The notes under the pieces: model-generated
What the model was told of the DNA's origin: nothing
Database searches by the model: none
The model's input: only the letters and a program-made list of their open reading frames with translations
Virus record (IMG/VR): IMGVR_UViG_3300036399_001505
Span: 1-57,475 of that record
Strand: one strand, 5' to 3'
Length of the DNA: 57,475 nucleotides
Origin: a virus
Position numbers and translations under genes: made by a program
Shown here: one piece after another, positions 22,150-30,124 of the stretch
How positions within the stretch are numbered: position 1 is the first letter of the stretch
How the letters are laid out: every line of letters starts with the position of its first letter

Positions 22150-22623
22150 TCATCCCGCACGCGGGTCATACAGCTCACATTCGGCTGCAAAGCCGGGGTT
22201 ACTGGCTTTCGCCTCCGGCACCCCGTCCTTACAGGGATTTGCTCCCCCACGCCAGCGGCTGCAGTCGAAGCACGAGGGACCAGTCCTGACGCGCTGCCGC
22301 GGGATCTCCGGCCACAGCCCGGCGTGCGTGTCGCCGCGGCGAACTGCGCACACCGCTTCATGAGAGCAGCCCAGTTGCCTGGCCAGGCTGCAGCTGCTCA
22401 ACTCCGACAGCAGGATCAGGAGCACCTCATCAGGGCTCAGCGGGCGGCGCTGCCGCTTCTTGGGTGGCGACTGGCTGCGCTCGCCCTCCCAGACAGTCCA
22501 CCGATGCTCACAGCTGTGGCACCGATACCGGCGGCGACGGCGACCATCTCGATTTAGCCGAGTATCAGCTGTTCGGAAGCTGTGGCCGTGACACCTGGGG
22601 CATTCGGTTGGAGGGTTGGTCAT
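22150..22623 (-). CDS. Zinc ribbon-HTH-Cys cluster protein
   Basis: 157 residues in three parts. Residues 7-45 form an NrdR-like zinc ribbon (CPRCHGHSFRTADTRLNRDG, then RYRCHSCEHRWTVWE). Residues about 58-105 are a helix-turn-helix (LSPDEVLLILLSELSSCSLA, RQLGCSHEAVCAVRRG) ending PEIPR. The C-terminus has a second cysteine set (CFDCSRW, NPCKDG, AAECELYDP). The HTH plus Cys-cluster order repeats in the protein at 2259-2624. Nucleic-acid binding is likely; the target is unknown. Confidence 0.7.
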   Translation of the reverse strand: MTNPPTECPRCHGHSFRTADTRLNRDGRRRRRYRCHSCEHRWTVWEGERSQSPPKKRQRRPLSPDEVLLILLSELSSCSLARQLGCSHEAVCAVRRGDTHAGLWPEIPRQRVRTGPSCFDCSRWRGGANPCKDGVPEAKASNPGFAAECELYDPRAG

Positions 22624-22997
22624 GGATGCACCGCTCGCCCGGCCCCCGACGTGTGGCACCCCACCCCGTCGAGCCAGTCGGCTGTGGCGCTGCTGCAGTA
22701 GCGCTCTCGCAGTTGCCGGGCAATCTCGTGGGCGACGGCGGCGGAGTCGCGGCGGCAGTCGCTGCAGATCGCCTCGACCGGGCATGGGCCACCGGTTGGG
22801 CAAGCGCCACGGCACACCGCCAAGGCCAGGCGGTCGGCAGGGGTGATGGTGGCCGGGGCCGGTCCATCAACTTTCCACGGCAGCCTAGCCTGAGGCGCGG
22901 GGATCGGCCGCCAGGGGCCGTTCTGGTGGTCGGCGCCCTGCCATTCGTTGTCGCGCTGGCGGACGTAGCGGGGGAGGCCGGGGAGGCAGTCGGTCAT
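22620..22997 (-). CDS. Cys-rich hypothetical protein, 125 aa
   Basis: Coupled by ATGA on both sides. A middle segment CRGACPTGGPCPVEAICSDC holds five cysteines and could bind zinc or an iron-sulfur centre. It is followed by a helix (AAVAHEIARQLRERYCSS). The N-terminal part (LPRYVRQRDNEWQGADHQNG) is polar. No family recognised. Confidence 0.6.
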   Translation of the reverse strand: MTDCLPGLPRYVRQRDNEWQGADHQNGPWRPIPAPQARLPWKVDGPAPATITPADRLALAVCRGACPTGGPCPVEAICSDCRRDSAAVAHEIARQLRERYCSSATADWLDGVGCHTSGAGRAVHP

Positions 22998-23194
22998 GGT
23001 TCAAAGTCCTCAAAGATTCCAAGTTCAATAGCTTCCGCTGCTGTCAATTCGCTGCAGCAGGCATGGCACGGTGGGCTGATATGACAAGAGCAGCCGCCTC
23101 GCAGGCTGATCAATTCGTGCAACAAGGCGTCGTCATTCGCTACTTTTTCGCTGAGCACGTCAAGCTCTGCGTCAGAGATTTGGTAGGTGCTCAC
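22994..23194 (-). CDS. Small Cys-rich protein, 66 aa
   Basis: Starts MSTYQISDAELDVLSEKVAN and contains GCSCHISPPCHACCSEL in the middle, five Cys and two His, typical of a small metal-binding knuckle. The tail is acidic (LGIFEDFEP). ATGA overlap with the genes on both sides. Confidence 0.6.
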   Translation of the reverse strand: MSTYQISDAELDVLSEKVANDDALLHELISLRGGCSCHISPPCHACCSELTAAEAIELGIFEDFEP

Positions 23195-23808
23195 GCCTCC
23201 AACACCTCCGGCGCTGGCGGGGCAGTGGGGCAGATCGCTTCAATAGCAGCATCGGCAATCTCTGCCACGCGATCATCATCCTCAGCTACCAACACAAAAT
23301 CATCGGGGCCCATTGTTCCGACTTGCCAGGCCTCCCATACGCGGGTGCAGTCGTATGCGCCGCCCAGCGCCTCAGTCACGGCTGCACGCACCGCCTCGCG
23401 CTGATCATCATTGATTGATCCGCCTGCATACTCCGGCGCTGGCGAGGTGGCAGGGACAACACAGGAGCAGGCCCCTGGCGTCGGGCAGCCTCGGGGCTCA
23501 ATCGCTACCGGCTGGCCTGGCGAATTTTTGCGCAGCCACGCGGCGGCCTGAGCGGCTAGCTGGCGCACCTCGGCAACGGTTATTCCTACCGAATCATTAA
23601 GTCGGGCCAACTGCTCCAGTAGGGGGCGAGCCGCAAGGAACTCGGCGGGTGAGTCGGGCGCGCCCCCCCCCTCCGGCTGGGCCAGGGCGGCGCGGGCGGC
23701 GGCAGTGGCGTCGGTCCAGTCATCCACGGGAATGCCGGAAATCCCTTGAATTCCTTTGTCTAGTTCAATCAACCGCTCCAGTGCGGCGCGGATTGCGGGG
23801 GTGCTCAT
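23191..23808 (-). CDS. Hypothetical accessory protein, 205 aa
   Basis: Starts MSTPAIRAALERLIELDKGI with a strong ribosome site (GGAGG, 4 nt upstream). A further in-frame ATG at 23844 also has AGGAGG and overlaps the previous stop by ATGA, so two starts are possible. Helical N-terminal part, a central Cys stretch (GCPTPGACSCVVPA), then an acidic C-terminal part (VLVAEDDDRVAEIADAAIEA). Modular accessory proteins of this style recur in this block. Function unknown. Confidence 0.6.
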   Translation of the reverse strand: MSTPAIRAALERLIELDKGIQGISGIPVDDWTDATAAARAALAQPEGGGAPDSPAEFLAARPLLEQLARLNDSVGITVAEVRQLAAQAAAWLRKNSPGQPVAIEPRGCPTPGACSCVVPATSPAPEYAGGSINDDQREAVRAAVTEALGGAYDCTRVWEAWQVGTMGPDDFVLVAEDDDRVAEIADAAIEAICPTAPPAPEVLEA

Positions 23809-23840
23809 GTTGCCTCCGTTTTGGTGGCAGCTGATTTCAA

Positions 23841-24020
23841 TCATGTCGGCCTCCTGAGATCAGCAAGGGCACGGGTGAGATCCATGGATGCGCGGCGGGT
23901 GGAGCCTGAGGTTTTGCTGCCGTTGTGATAGCCGCTGGCAAGTTCGGGCTGAAGCTCTCTGGCCAGATCCAGAAAGCGCTCGGCTTCGGTTATGGCAGCT
24001 TGCAATGTTCGGGCGTTCAT
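23841..24020 (-). CDS. Small helical protein, 59 aa
   Basis: A complete frame between two larger genes, coupled by ATGA to both. It begins MNARTLQAAITEAERFLDLA and ends ASMDLTRALADLRRPT: two amphipathic helices joined by a Gly/Ser/Lys turn. Probably a small dimeric helical protein. No family recognised. Confidence 0.6.
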   Translation of the reverse strand: MNARTLQAAITEAERFLDLARELQPELASGYHNGSKTSGSTRRASMDLTRALADLRRPT

Positions 24021-24565
24021 CGGCCAGCCTCCTCACGCAGTAGCAGCGAGCAACCGTGCTGGCCCCGCTGATCAAGCCACGCCGCTACCTCGCGGATCGC
24101 GGCGTGGGCATCAATGGATGGATCGTCGTCCCCGGTCATCTCTCCGCAAACCCTCTCCACCAACTCCCCGGCATGCGCGGCCGGCGGGGCGGTTGACGGA
24201 AATTCCGATGTGCGGGTTCCGTGCTGCTGCATCACCGGGCGGATGGCCGATTGGGCGGCGCCGTGCTGGCGGTTGAGGTCGTAGACAGCGCGGAGGGCAG
24301 GCCCAAAGCCGTGCCCTGGAGCGTTGTTGTAGGCGTTGCACAGCTCCTCATCCGTGACCACCGGGGCAGCCTCGGGGGTGGGCTCGTCGTCGCCTCGATC
24401 CAGCGCGATCAGCCGGTCGAGCTTGTCCTGATGCGGCTGCTGCTGCGCAGCCTCCAGCGCCTCCACCCGCTCCAGCAGGTTGACCAGCACTTGAGACGCG
24501 ACGACGCCGACAGCGGCGGCTTGGCGCAACCGGGTCAGGGACTCGGGGGATAGCGGTTCGATCAC
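24017..24565 (-). CDS. Hypothetical protein with coiled-coil N-terminus, 182 aa
   Basis: The first 60 residues are helical (LLERVEALEAAQQQPHQDKL suggests a coiled coil). A later stretch (TDEELCNAYNNAPGHGFGPA) and a C-terminal helix with HAAIREVAAWLDQRGQHGCS follow. Overlaps both neighbours by ATGA. No family recognised. Confidence 0.55.
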   Translation of the reverse strand: MIEPLSPESLTRLRQAAAVGVVASQVLVNLLERVEALEAAQQQPHQDKLDRLIALDRGDDEPTPEAAPVVTDEELCNAYNNAPGHGFGPALRAVYDLNRQHGAAQSAIRPVMQQHGTRTSEFPSTAPPAAHAGELVERVCGEMTGDDDPSIDAHAAIREVAAWLDQRGQHGCSLLLREEAGR

Positions 24566-25260
24566 GACTTCGCCTCAGGCTGCGCCAGCACCGAACGCAG
24601 CCACTCGGTAGCGGCTTCGTTGCTGTCGTAAAAATGGCTGTGAGCCTCGACGCCGCCGAGCATCAAACCGGCGATCCCTGGGCCGACTGTGGCCTCCAGG
24701 AGCCGGCCAACTTCTCCGGCCTGATGGATCAGCCAGCCGCCTAGGCAATGTGTGGTGTCGCGGGAGTGCCAGGCGCCCATCTCTAGCGCACCCTCCTGGA
24801 GGGCGGCAGCTGCGGCGGCCCTGAGGCGTTGAGGAGCGTCGGCTGCGATAACGATGCCAGTGGCCCCGTCGAGGTTGGCCCCGTCGAGGCTGGCGCCGAT
24901 GAGGCTGGCCCTGCTGAGGTTGGCCCCGTCGAGGCTGGCCCTGTTGAGGCTGGCGCCGATGAGGCTGGCCCCGCTGAGGTTGGCCCCGTCGAGGCTGGCG
25001 CCGATGAGGCTGGCCCTGCTGAGGTTGGCCCCGTCGAGGCTGGCCCTGTTGAGGCTGGCGCCGTTGAGGTTGGCCCTGCTGAGGTTGGCCCCGTCGAGGC
25101 TGGCCCTGTTGAGGCTGGCGCCGTTGAGGTTGGCCCCGTCGAGGTTGGCCCTGTTGAGGTTGGCCCTGTTGAGGTTGGCGCGTTGGCCGCTCGGATCACA
25201 GGCCAACCAGCGAGCGTGGCTGGCCAGGATTTCGGGCAGGTTGAGGAGTGATTCAGGCAT
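24562..25260 (-). CDS. Pentapeptide-repeat protein
   Basis: 232 residues from ATG 25260 (other in-frame starts at 25293 and 25302). After a helical start ([20 protein letters not shown]) come 21 uninterrupted A(N/S)L-type pentapeptides, which would form a right-handed quadrilateral beta-helix about five turns long. The C-terminal domain ([31 protein letters not shown]) looks folded. Some pentapeptide proteins mimic DNA and inhibit gyrase, but this one is too short in repeats and too neutral to assume that. Confidence 0.85.
   Translation of the reverse strand: MPESLLNLPEILASHARWLACDPSGQRANLNRANLNRANLDGANLNGASLNRASLDGANLSRANLNGASLNRASLDGANLSRASLIGASLDGANLSGASLIGASLNRASLDGANLSRASLIGASLDGANLDGATGIVIAADAPQRLRAAAAAALQEGALEMGAWHSRDTTHCLGGWLIHQAGEVGRLLEATVGPGIAGLMLGGVEAHSHFYDSNEAATEWLRSVLAQPEAKS
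24868..25182 (-). repeat. 21 tandem 15-bp repeats encoding pentapeptides
   Basis: Unit of the type GGGGCCAACCTCGAC with variation mostly in codons 1 and 5. The arrays are near-identical over several units (for example 24905-25115), so copy number may vary by slippage or recombination. Confidence 0.9.
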
Positions 25261-25382
25261 GGGAGCTTGAGGGGTGGAATGGGTGGTGAGCATGGGGCTC
25301 ACAGCTGTGCCGTAGTGGCGGTGCAGGCCCAGGGTTTTGGGGGATAGTGGTTAGGCCATCTCAAAAGATTGTTGTTATTTAT

Positions 25383-25559
25383 TCAGCGAATACGCTGAAC
25401 CGGGCAAGGCGCATGCCTCGACGGCAGAACAAGCAACGGGGCCAAAGGGATCGCCGCAAAAAAGCCCACGGCGAAACCAGCGGCAAACCACGCTGCAGCA
25501 ATGGCCTTTCCATAAGATTTTGGAGGGTCAGCCAGAATCACGAAGCGGGGCTCCTTCAT
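25383..25559 (-). CDS. Small membrane protein, 58 aa
   Basis: Starts MKEPRFVILADPPKSYGKAI and has one strong transmembrane helix (AAAWFAAGFAVGFFAAIPLA) followed by a short basic tail. The start overlaps the stop of the gene before it by ATGA. Holin-like size, but it is not near lysis genes, so another membrane role is as likely. Confidence 0.6.
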   Translation of the reverse strand: MKEPRFVILADPPKSYGKAIAAAWFAAGFAVGFFAAIPLAPLLVLPSRHAPCPVQRIR

Positions 25560-25723
25560 CGCTCCTCCCGGAACAGGCGGCGCAGCTCCACGGCGCTGGG
25601 GTGGCCCCAGGGGAGGGCGGAGCGCTGAAGCGTGGCCGCCGCCAATGCGAGATCAGGCGCGAGGCGTCGGCGTGGTGCGGGCCTGGGATCGGGCCTTGGC
25701 GGTGGTGGAGCACAGGGCGCCAT
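25556..25723 (-). CDS. Small basic protein, 55 aa
   Basis: MAPCAPPPPRPDPRPAPRRR at the start, a Pro/Arg-rich segment, then a helical tail (ALAAATLQRSALPW ... ELRRLFREER). The ATGA overlap with the membrane protein gene and the plausible C-terminus support it, but the Pro-rich start could be non-coding. Confidence 0.4.
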   Translation of the reverse strand: MAPCAPPPPRPDPRPAPRRRLAPDLALAAATLQRSALPWGHPSAVELRRLFREER

Positions 25724-25758
25724 GGGTTCGCTAGTTGATGACCTGATAAGCATACCCA

Positions 25759-25932
25759 TTAACTGCCTGTCTGAACAGGGATTAACCCAGCCAATATCCG
25801 AGCCACCTCGCGACCTTCCAAAACCCGGCCGTACCGGGCCTGCAGCAGCAGGCTCAGTGTGTACGGGTGCTGGCCGGGGTGCTCGCGGGCGATGGTGGCC
25901 ACCATCTCGGCGGTGCAGCGGGGCTCGCTCAC
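25759..25932 (-). CDS. Small helical protein, 57 aa
   Basis: A GTG at 25932 overlaps the stop of the TerS-like gene (GTGA). It begins MSEPRCTAEMVATIAREHPG and continues with YTLSLLLQARYGRVLEGREV, probably two helices. No family recognised. Confidence 0.55.
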   Translation of the reverse strand: MSEPRCTAEMVATIAREHPGQHPYTLSLLLQARYGRVLEGREVARILAGLIPVQTGS

Positions 25933-26636
25933 GGCTGGCCCTTCTTGAGGTTGAAGGCTTCCTCAAGGATCTTGTGAACGCCCGCGCTGTCTCCCCAATG
26001 CGTTCGGCCGCCATTCGCGAGCCCGTGCATGGCCTCGCACAGGCGGTAGTAGGCCGGGATCAGATCCCACAGCATCCGGGCCATCACGTTCGCCCGCTCG
26101 ATCTCCTGTTGCTCCAGTAGCTGGCGCCAGATCTCGCGGGCGAGTTCCAGGTCACCACGAAAGGCCCGCACCAAAGGGAACAGGGCCTGGGCCTCCTCAG
26201 CCATGCCGCTGCCGAGGGCGTCATAGGCCTTGCGGTAGCGGCTGAGCACCTCCAGATGGGATTCGGCCAGGGCGGTGATGGAGTCGTCCACTTGGCCCAG
26301 CACCTCGGGGTTGACGAGCTTGGTGGTGCTGGCCGGGGATGGTGACTGGGGCGCCTTCGGGACTGGAGGCGGCTTCGGTGTTGGCGGGGTGGGCGGCGCG
26401 GTGCGCTTCGGCTTACCTTTCTTGCCCCTGCTGCGGTCGTAGGCCTCGGATCGCTTTTTCCAGTTGAAGCGGGCGGCTACCTTGCTGATTGCCTGATGTG
26501 AAATCCCCAGGATCTTGGCCAGGGCCGTCAGGGTCCGGTCGGGGCCCAACTCCAGGAACTGCATGAAGCGGTCATAGGCCTCGGCGGGCTCCTCAAGGCC
26601 TCTGCAGCCCTGTCCTTGGTCCCAGATTGATGCCAA
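25929..26636 (-). CDS. HTH protein, candidate terminase small subunit
   Basis: About 235 residues; the start is uncertain (TTG 26636 used; ATG 26564 is in frame). The N-terminal region AYDRFMQFLELGPDRTLTAL, then LGISHQAISKVAARFNWKKR and SEAYD, fits the 'R-S-L..vA..lg.S...i..W..kf.W..Ra..yd' pattern of phage TerS-type and related HTH proteins. A Pro/Lys linker precedes a long helical C-terminal part (EVLGQVDDSITALAESHLEV). TerS recognises the packaging site for TerL. The distance of 8 kb from TerL is unusual, so another regulator is possible. Confidence 0.5.
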   Translation of the reverse strand: MASIWDQGQGCRGLEEPAEAYDRFMQFLELGPDRTLTALAKILGISHQAISKVAARFNWKKRSEAYDRSRGKKGKPKRTAPPTPPTPKPPPVPKAPQSPSPASTTKLVNPEVLGQVDDSITALAESHLEVLSRYRKAYDALGSGMAEEAQALFPLVRAFRGDLELAREIWRQLLEQQEIERANVMARMLWDLIPAYYRLCEAMHGLANGGRTHWGDSAGVHKILEEAFNLKKGQP

Positions 26637-26792
26637 GGATAATCCCGGTCCTGACAAGGATTTTAGGGTTGCACCGCAACCAATCGCCGCAACCCATCCC
26701 GCAACCGCTTGGGCGACCCCATCGCGCCACCCAGATCCAGACAAGGGCCGGAGGGGGTAGGGTATCCCGTACCGGAGGCCTCAAAGCAGAAA

Positions 26793-26812
26793 GCCCAGCT
26801 TTTCAGCCGGGC
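26793..26812. other. Imperfect hairpin in the divergent intergenic region
   Basis: GCCCAGC-TTTTCA-GCCGGGC, one mismatch. In the 26637-26888 gap, which holds no gene I can support. It could be a terminator for either strand or part of promoter control. Confidence 0.35.
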
Positions 26813-26819
26813 CTCCCAC

Positions 26820-26862
26820 GATCACCTTCCCCGATGCTTGCCCGGCGGAAGGGAGGGTGATC
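26820..26862. promoter_or_regulatory. Long inverted repeat upstream of the initiator gene
   Basis: GATCACCTTCCC (26820-26831) and GGGAGGGTGATC (26851-26862) match at 11 of 12 positions around a 19-bp centre, 26 bp before the initiator ATG. Likely an operator or an mRNA hairpin controlling the replication gene. Confidence 0.45.
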
Positions 26863-26888
26863 AGTTATCGCCAACCCCATGATTCTAC

Positions 26889-28049
26889 ATGACAACCGCA
26901 GATAAACGACCGGTCATCACGAGAACCGGGTTTTCACTTGTGCCATCCACGCTGCTGGCCGACTGCAAGAGCAGAAAGGGCACGGTTTTCGTTTACGCGA
27001 ATCTCTGGGACCACGCAAGCGGCGAGCCCGGCGACCGAGGCAATGCGTTCCCCTCGGTTGAAACGCAGGCCAAGGAGTGCGGCATGGACCCGAAGGACAT
27101 TCGCGAGGCCAGGCGCTGGCTGGAGATCAATGGCTGGCTGGATCGCAAGGAAAGACCGGGGCTCACGCCGATGTTCAAGGTTCGACTTGAGCAGCGCGAA
27201 ACACGTTCCCACAGGCCCGCTTTGAAAGGCACCCCTGGGGGAAATACCCCAAGGGTCAAAAGCCCCAGGAGACCCCTGGGGCAAACGCCCCACCCCACCC
27301 CTGGGGCATATGCCCCCCCTATCAATAACCCTCTAACAAGAACCAATGATCAAGAGGTTTTAGAACCCCCCTTACCCCCCGCTACGCAGGGGGAGCGCCG
27401 GCCCGAGGCCGTCGCTGCTGGCCCGTGTCGTGATCGGGATGGCTTCCTGGTCTCAATCCCCGAGCCGCAACCCCCGGTCGCCCCGGAATCACCCCCCAAG
27501 GCCCCGGCAGCCGTGCAGCCACAGCCGCAGCAGCGACCCCGCCCCGAACCACCGCCGGAGCCGGCGCCAGATCCTGAGGCGATCGTCCCGGTCAAGCCGC
27601 AGGCTCAGAGGCGAGAGGCTGGGTTCAAGCCAGCCCACGAGGATGTTCCGGCGGCGCTGCTGCCGGTGGTTCGCGAACTGCTCGCGTTCTGGCCGGCGCG
27701 AAACCCGAAGGCCAAGCGGACGCAGCGGGCCTGGGAGGGCATGCTCACCGAGGCCCAGAAAATCCAGGATCATCAGCAGGGCGGCACCGAGATCCTGCGG
27801 GAGCAGCTGGAAGAGGGCGCTGCGGCGAGGGTCTCCGGCCCTGGGTGGCTGGGGCTGAACTTCAACCGCTGGCAGCAATACGGCACCAAGGCCGGCACGC
27901 CGGTTATGGGCAGCGGCTTCAGGGGTCGCCTGACGCCTGAGCAATCGGCAGCGGAGGCCATCGCGTTCATCCGCAATCGAGACGCGAAGGCTGCCGCAGC
28001 GGCAACGGCAACCACGCGGCAGGCAGTGCTTGTGGAGGTGCTGGCGTGA
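26889..28049 (+). CDS. Phage replication initiator (lambda O-like organisation)
   Basis: 386 residues. Residues about 10-105 form a winged-helix/HTH_36-type domain as in phage replication proteins: GFSLVPSTLLADCKSRKGTV, FPSVETQAKECGMDPKDIRE and ARRWLEINGWLDRKER. A long Pro-rich linker follows (about 160-245). The C-terminal part (LLPVVRELLAFWPARNP, RTQRAWEGMLTEAQKI, ISGPG-like WLGLNFNRWQQYG) is a second small domain often seen in such proteins. Three iteron-like repeats lie inside the gene just after the DNA-binding domain, as in lambda O. Presumably it binds the origin and recruits helicase. The start has no clear Shine-Dalgarno sequence. Confidence 0.75.
   Translation: MTTADKRPVITRTGFSLVPSTLLADCKSRKGTVFVYANLWDHASGEPGDRGNAFPSVETQAKECGMDPKDIREARRWLEINGWLDRKERPGLTPMFKVRLEQRETRSHRPALKGTPGGNTPRVKSPRRPLGQTPHPTPGAYAPPINNPLTRTNDQEVLEPPLPPATQGERRPEAVAAGPCRDRDGFLVSIPEPQPPVAPESPPKAPAAVQPQPQQRPRPEPPPEPAPDPEAIVPVKPQAQRREAGFKPAHEDVPAALLPVVRELLAFWPARNPKAKRTQRAWEGMLTEAQKIQDHQQGGTEILREQLEEGAAARVSGPGWLGLNFNRWQQYGTKAGTPVMGSGFRGRLTPEQSAAEAIAFIRNRDAKAAAAATATTRQAVLVEVLA
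27231..27316 (+). repeat. Three iterons inside the initiator gene
   Basis: Copies of ACCCCTGGGGSAWAYRCCCC at 27231-27250, 27272-27291 and 27297-27316. Each contains a CCCCTGGGG palindrome and a GGGG...CCCC palindrome. A partial inverted copy (GCCCCAGG) lies at 27262-27269. Confidence 0.7.
27231..27366. other. Candidate replication origin
   Basis: Iterons followed directly by an unusually A/T-rich stretch for this genome (about 27318-27366, with CAATAA, TAACAAGAACCAATGATCAA). This is the lambda ori arrangement: iterons then an A+T-rich unwinding region, all inside the initiator gene. Inference from layout. Confidence 0.5.
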
Positions 28050-28768
28050 TCACCCTCGAAGAGTTTCAGGCGGCGATAGCCAGCCTGCTGCAGCTCCTGC
28101 CGATGCAGCGACCCCTGACCCCGGCGGCCCTGGTGTTGGCCTGGGACACGTTCCCGGCCAGCGCAAAGCGGGATCTCACCGGCGAGGTGTTGCGGTTCTG
28201 CGTGGGTCAGCGGCTGATGGATCCGGCGCCGCCGAAGGAGTTGGCGCCTCACCTGGCCCTGCTGCGGTACGCCTACCCGCTGGAGAACGACCGGCCAGCG
28301 ACTGAGCGGCGGTTGCGGTCCGATCTGGCCGAGCGCATGGCGGCCCCCGACCACTTCCACGATCCAGCCCCGGTGCGGCACGAGCAGACCCCGCCTCCAG
28401 AGCGGCTGAGGCTCCCCGGTGGTGGCCGGCAGTGGCATCCGAGCCAGATGACCGCAGAGCAGCACGCGGCGCATCTGCGGGGTGTTGCGGCGGCGATGCA
28501 GCGCCTGCGGGACCGCGGCGATACTGGCCGGGGCTGGAAGGCCGATGATTCGCGGCTGGCTCAGGGCCGGTGGTGGTTTCAGCGCTGCCTTGATGGCTTC
28601 TGGCCACTGCAGGCCGATGACGGGGGTATTGCCGGGGCGTGGATCCTGGCCAATGGCCGCCTGGCGGATGATCTGCTGCAGCAGGCCCAGAGCGCTCCGG
28701 GGTTGCTGCCACCGGCTGAGGTGGTGGTGGCCGAGCTGGTCCTCCAGGGGGTGAACCCATGGCGGTGA
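28046..28768 (+). CDS. Replication-operon protein of unknown function, 240 aa
   Basis: GTG 28046 overlaps the initiator stop by GTGA. The N-terminal part is helical (MITLEEFQAAIASLLQLLPM, LTPAALVLAWDTFP). A later part has RWWFQRCLDGFWPLQADDGG. Its place right after an O-like gene would suit a helicase loader, but I see no AAA+ motif, so the role is open. Confidence 0.5.
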   Translation: MITLEEFQAAIASLLQLLPMQRPLTPAALVLAWDTFPASAKRDLTGEVLRFCVGQRLMDPAPPKELAPHLALLRYAYPLENDRPATERRLRSDLAERMAAPDHFHDPAPVRHEQTPPPERLRLPGGGRQWHPSQMTAEQHAAHLRGVAAAMQRLRDRGDTGRGWKADDSRLAQGRWWFQRCLDGFWPLQADDGGIAGAWILANGRLADDLLQQAQSAPGLLPPAEVVVAELVLQGVNPWR

Positions 28769-29418
28769 CCACGCAAGACGGCTGGCTGGTTGGCGACGCA
28801 GTGCCCGAGCCTGCCGATGGCCTGTACTGGCACCCTGACCGGGGGATGCAGGTGCTGATGCCCGCCCGCGGGATCGTGGCGGCGGCCTTTCCCTCGCAGC
28901 CTGGAGCCCCAGAGCGCTGCCGGTTGTGCCGGGCGGCGATAGCCAGCCGCGCCCGGAGCCTGTGGGGCCCGGCCGCCGCCGGAACGGCATGGGTGCCAAC
29001 CTCCACGAGCTTCAATACGGCCCGCCCGGCGGTGGAGGCCCTGGTGAGCCACGCCTTCTGGCAGCGGATCGAGGTGGTGGGCTCCCTACTGCACGTGGCG
29101 GTGCTCAGGCAGGAGGCGGCCACCACCGTGGACCTGGCGGTGCGGTTTGATGACGGCGGCCTGGGGCTGCTGGCGATCTGGAGTGGCCCGGATGATCGGA
29201 TTCACCCACTGGCGCCATGGGCGGAGCTGGGCGCCGCGGTGGCAGCCATGGCGGACTCGGGAATCCCGCTAGCCAAGGCGGTGGTGGTGTGGGCCGCTGC
29301 CGATGGTGCGGTGAAACTGGAGGCCAGGCCGGCGGACGAGGCCCTCGGCGCCTGGGTTGATGCCGTGGACATGGAGCGAACCCTGCGGCGCTACTCCCTG
29401 CAGGAAGGCGCAGCATGA
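28759..29418 (+). CDS. Hypothetical protein, 219 aa
   Basis: Overlaps its neighbours by 10 and 4 nt. It has a CRLC pair (ERCRLCRAAIASRAR) and then an alpha/beta part (TTVDLAVRFDDGGLGLLAIW, then PLAKAVVVWAAADG). That order recalls PD-(D/E)xK nucleases (Asp, strand, helix, second strand), but the expected ExK is not present, so it may be an inactive relative or unrelated. Confidence 0.45.
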   Translation: MAVTTQDGWLVGDAVPEPADGLYWHPDRGMQVLMPARGIVAAAFPSQPGAPERCRLCRAAIASRARSLWGPAAAGTAWVPTSTSFNTARPAVEALVSHAFWQRIEVVGSLLHVAVLRQEAATTVDLAVRFDDGGLGLLAIWSGPDDRIHPLAPWAELGAAVAAMADSGIPLAKAVVVWAAADGAVKLEARPADEALGAWVDAVDMERTLRRYSLQEGAA

Positions 29419-29996
29419 CCGCCGCCAATGCCTGTCGGGATCACCACCAGCGCCGGGGAGAATCGGCCACAGCGGGCCTTCAGGGGCTTTCTGGTGGGGA
29501 GGGCGCGGGAGCAGGGCAGGACGGCCTTACAGGGCCACAGAGCGTCACCTTTCGGGTGGAAGGGATGGCGCCGGCGCCGCAAGGCTCGAAGGACTGGCTC
29601 CCGAACGGGGGGATGCGGGAGTCCTGTCGCAACGTGAAGCCCTGGCGTGAGCTGGTGGCTCTTGAAGCCATTGCGGCGAAGGTGCCCCTGATGCAGGGGC
29701 CGGTGCGCATGTCGGCGGTGTTCCTGTTTCAGCGACCCGCGAACCACTACCGCAGGGACGGCACCCTGAAGCCCTTAAATCCATCCCTGGTCAGTGCCAC
29801 CAGCCGCGAAGCCCCGCTGTTCCACTGCGTCAAGCCGGACTACAGCAAACTCCAGCGATCTACCGAAGACGCACTGAGCCGCTTGGCCTATGAAGATGAC
29901 GCCAGAATCGTCGGCGGAAGTTGTGACAAGCGCTGGTGCGTCGGCGACGAACGGCCGGGGGCGCTGATCACGGTGATTCCGTTGGGGGGAGGGTGA
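29415..29996 (+). CDS. rusA: RusA-type Holliday junction resolvase
   Basis: 193 residues. The RusA core is recognisable: FRVEGMAPAPQGSKDWLPNG near residue 45, the strand VRMSAVFLFQRP, then KPDYSKLQRSTEDALSRLAY and EDDARIVGGSCDKRW, which carry the conserved Asp residues that bind metal. RusA cuts four-way DNA junctions. The N-terminal 44 residues are an extra low-complexity stretch, so a later start is possible. It closes the replication operon. Confidence 0.85.
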   Translation: MTAANACRDHHQRRGESATAGLQGLSGGEGAGAGQDGLTGPQSVTFRVEGMAPAPQGSKDWLPNGGMRESCRNVKPWRELVALEAIAAKVPLMQGPVRMSAVFLFQRPANHYRRDGTLKPLNPSLVSATSREAPLFHCVKPDYSKLQRSTEDALSRLAYEDDARIVGGSCDKRWCVGDERPGALITVIPLGGG

Positions 29997-30072
29997 ATGG
30001 CCCTCCGCACGGAATCGGTCCCGAGACCGGCCGTTGCAGCTCCGCCGCACCTATAGGCGCCAATCTGACAGC

Positions 30073-30096
30073 AAAAAGGGCCCCATTGGGGCCCTT
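30073..30096 (-). terminator. Rho-independent terminator of the acidic protein gene
   Basis: On the minus strand AAGGGCCCC-AAT-GGGGCCCTT followed by TTT: a 9-bp stem with the T run. It lies 28 bp after the stop at 30125. The plus strand could also use the stem but lacks a T run. Confidence 0.8.
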
Positions 30097-30124
30097 GCGG
30101 CGTACCTGCCGTTCAGACAGGTGA

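Noticed and set aside
24829-25270. Long plus-strand frames opposite the pentapeptide gene
   Set aside because: They are the antisense of the 15-bp repeats; the repeat period keeps all frames open. The minus strand gives the regular pentapeptide pattern.
22127-26660. Recurring AATCCCTGT/ACAGGGATT words (22136, 22226, 25776)
   Set aside because: Too short, no fixed relation to gene starts or ends.
26637-26888. Upstream extension of the TerS-like frame to 26744
   Set aside because: The extra N-terminal residues are low-complexity and lack a good start; the region is more likely a divergent control region.
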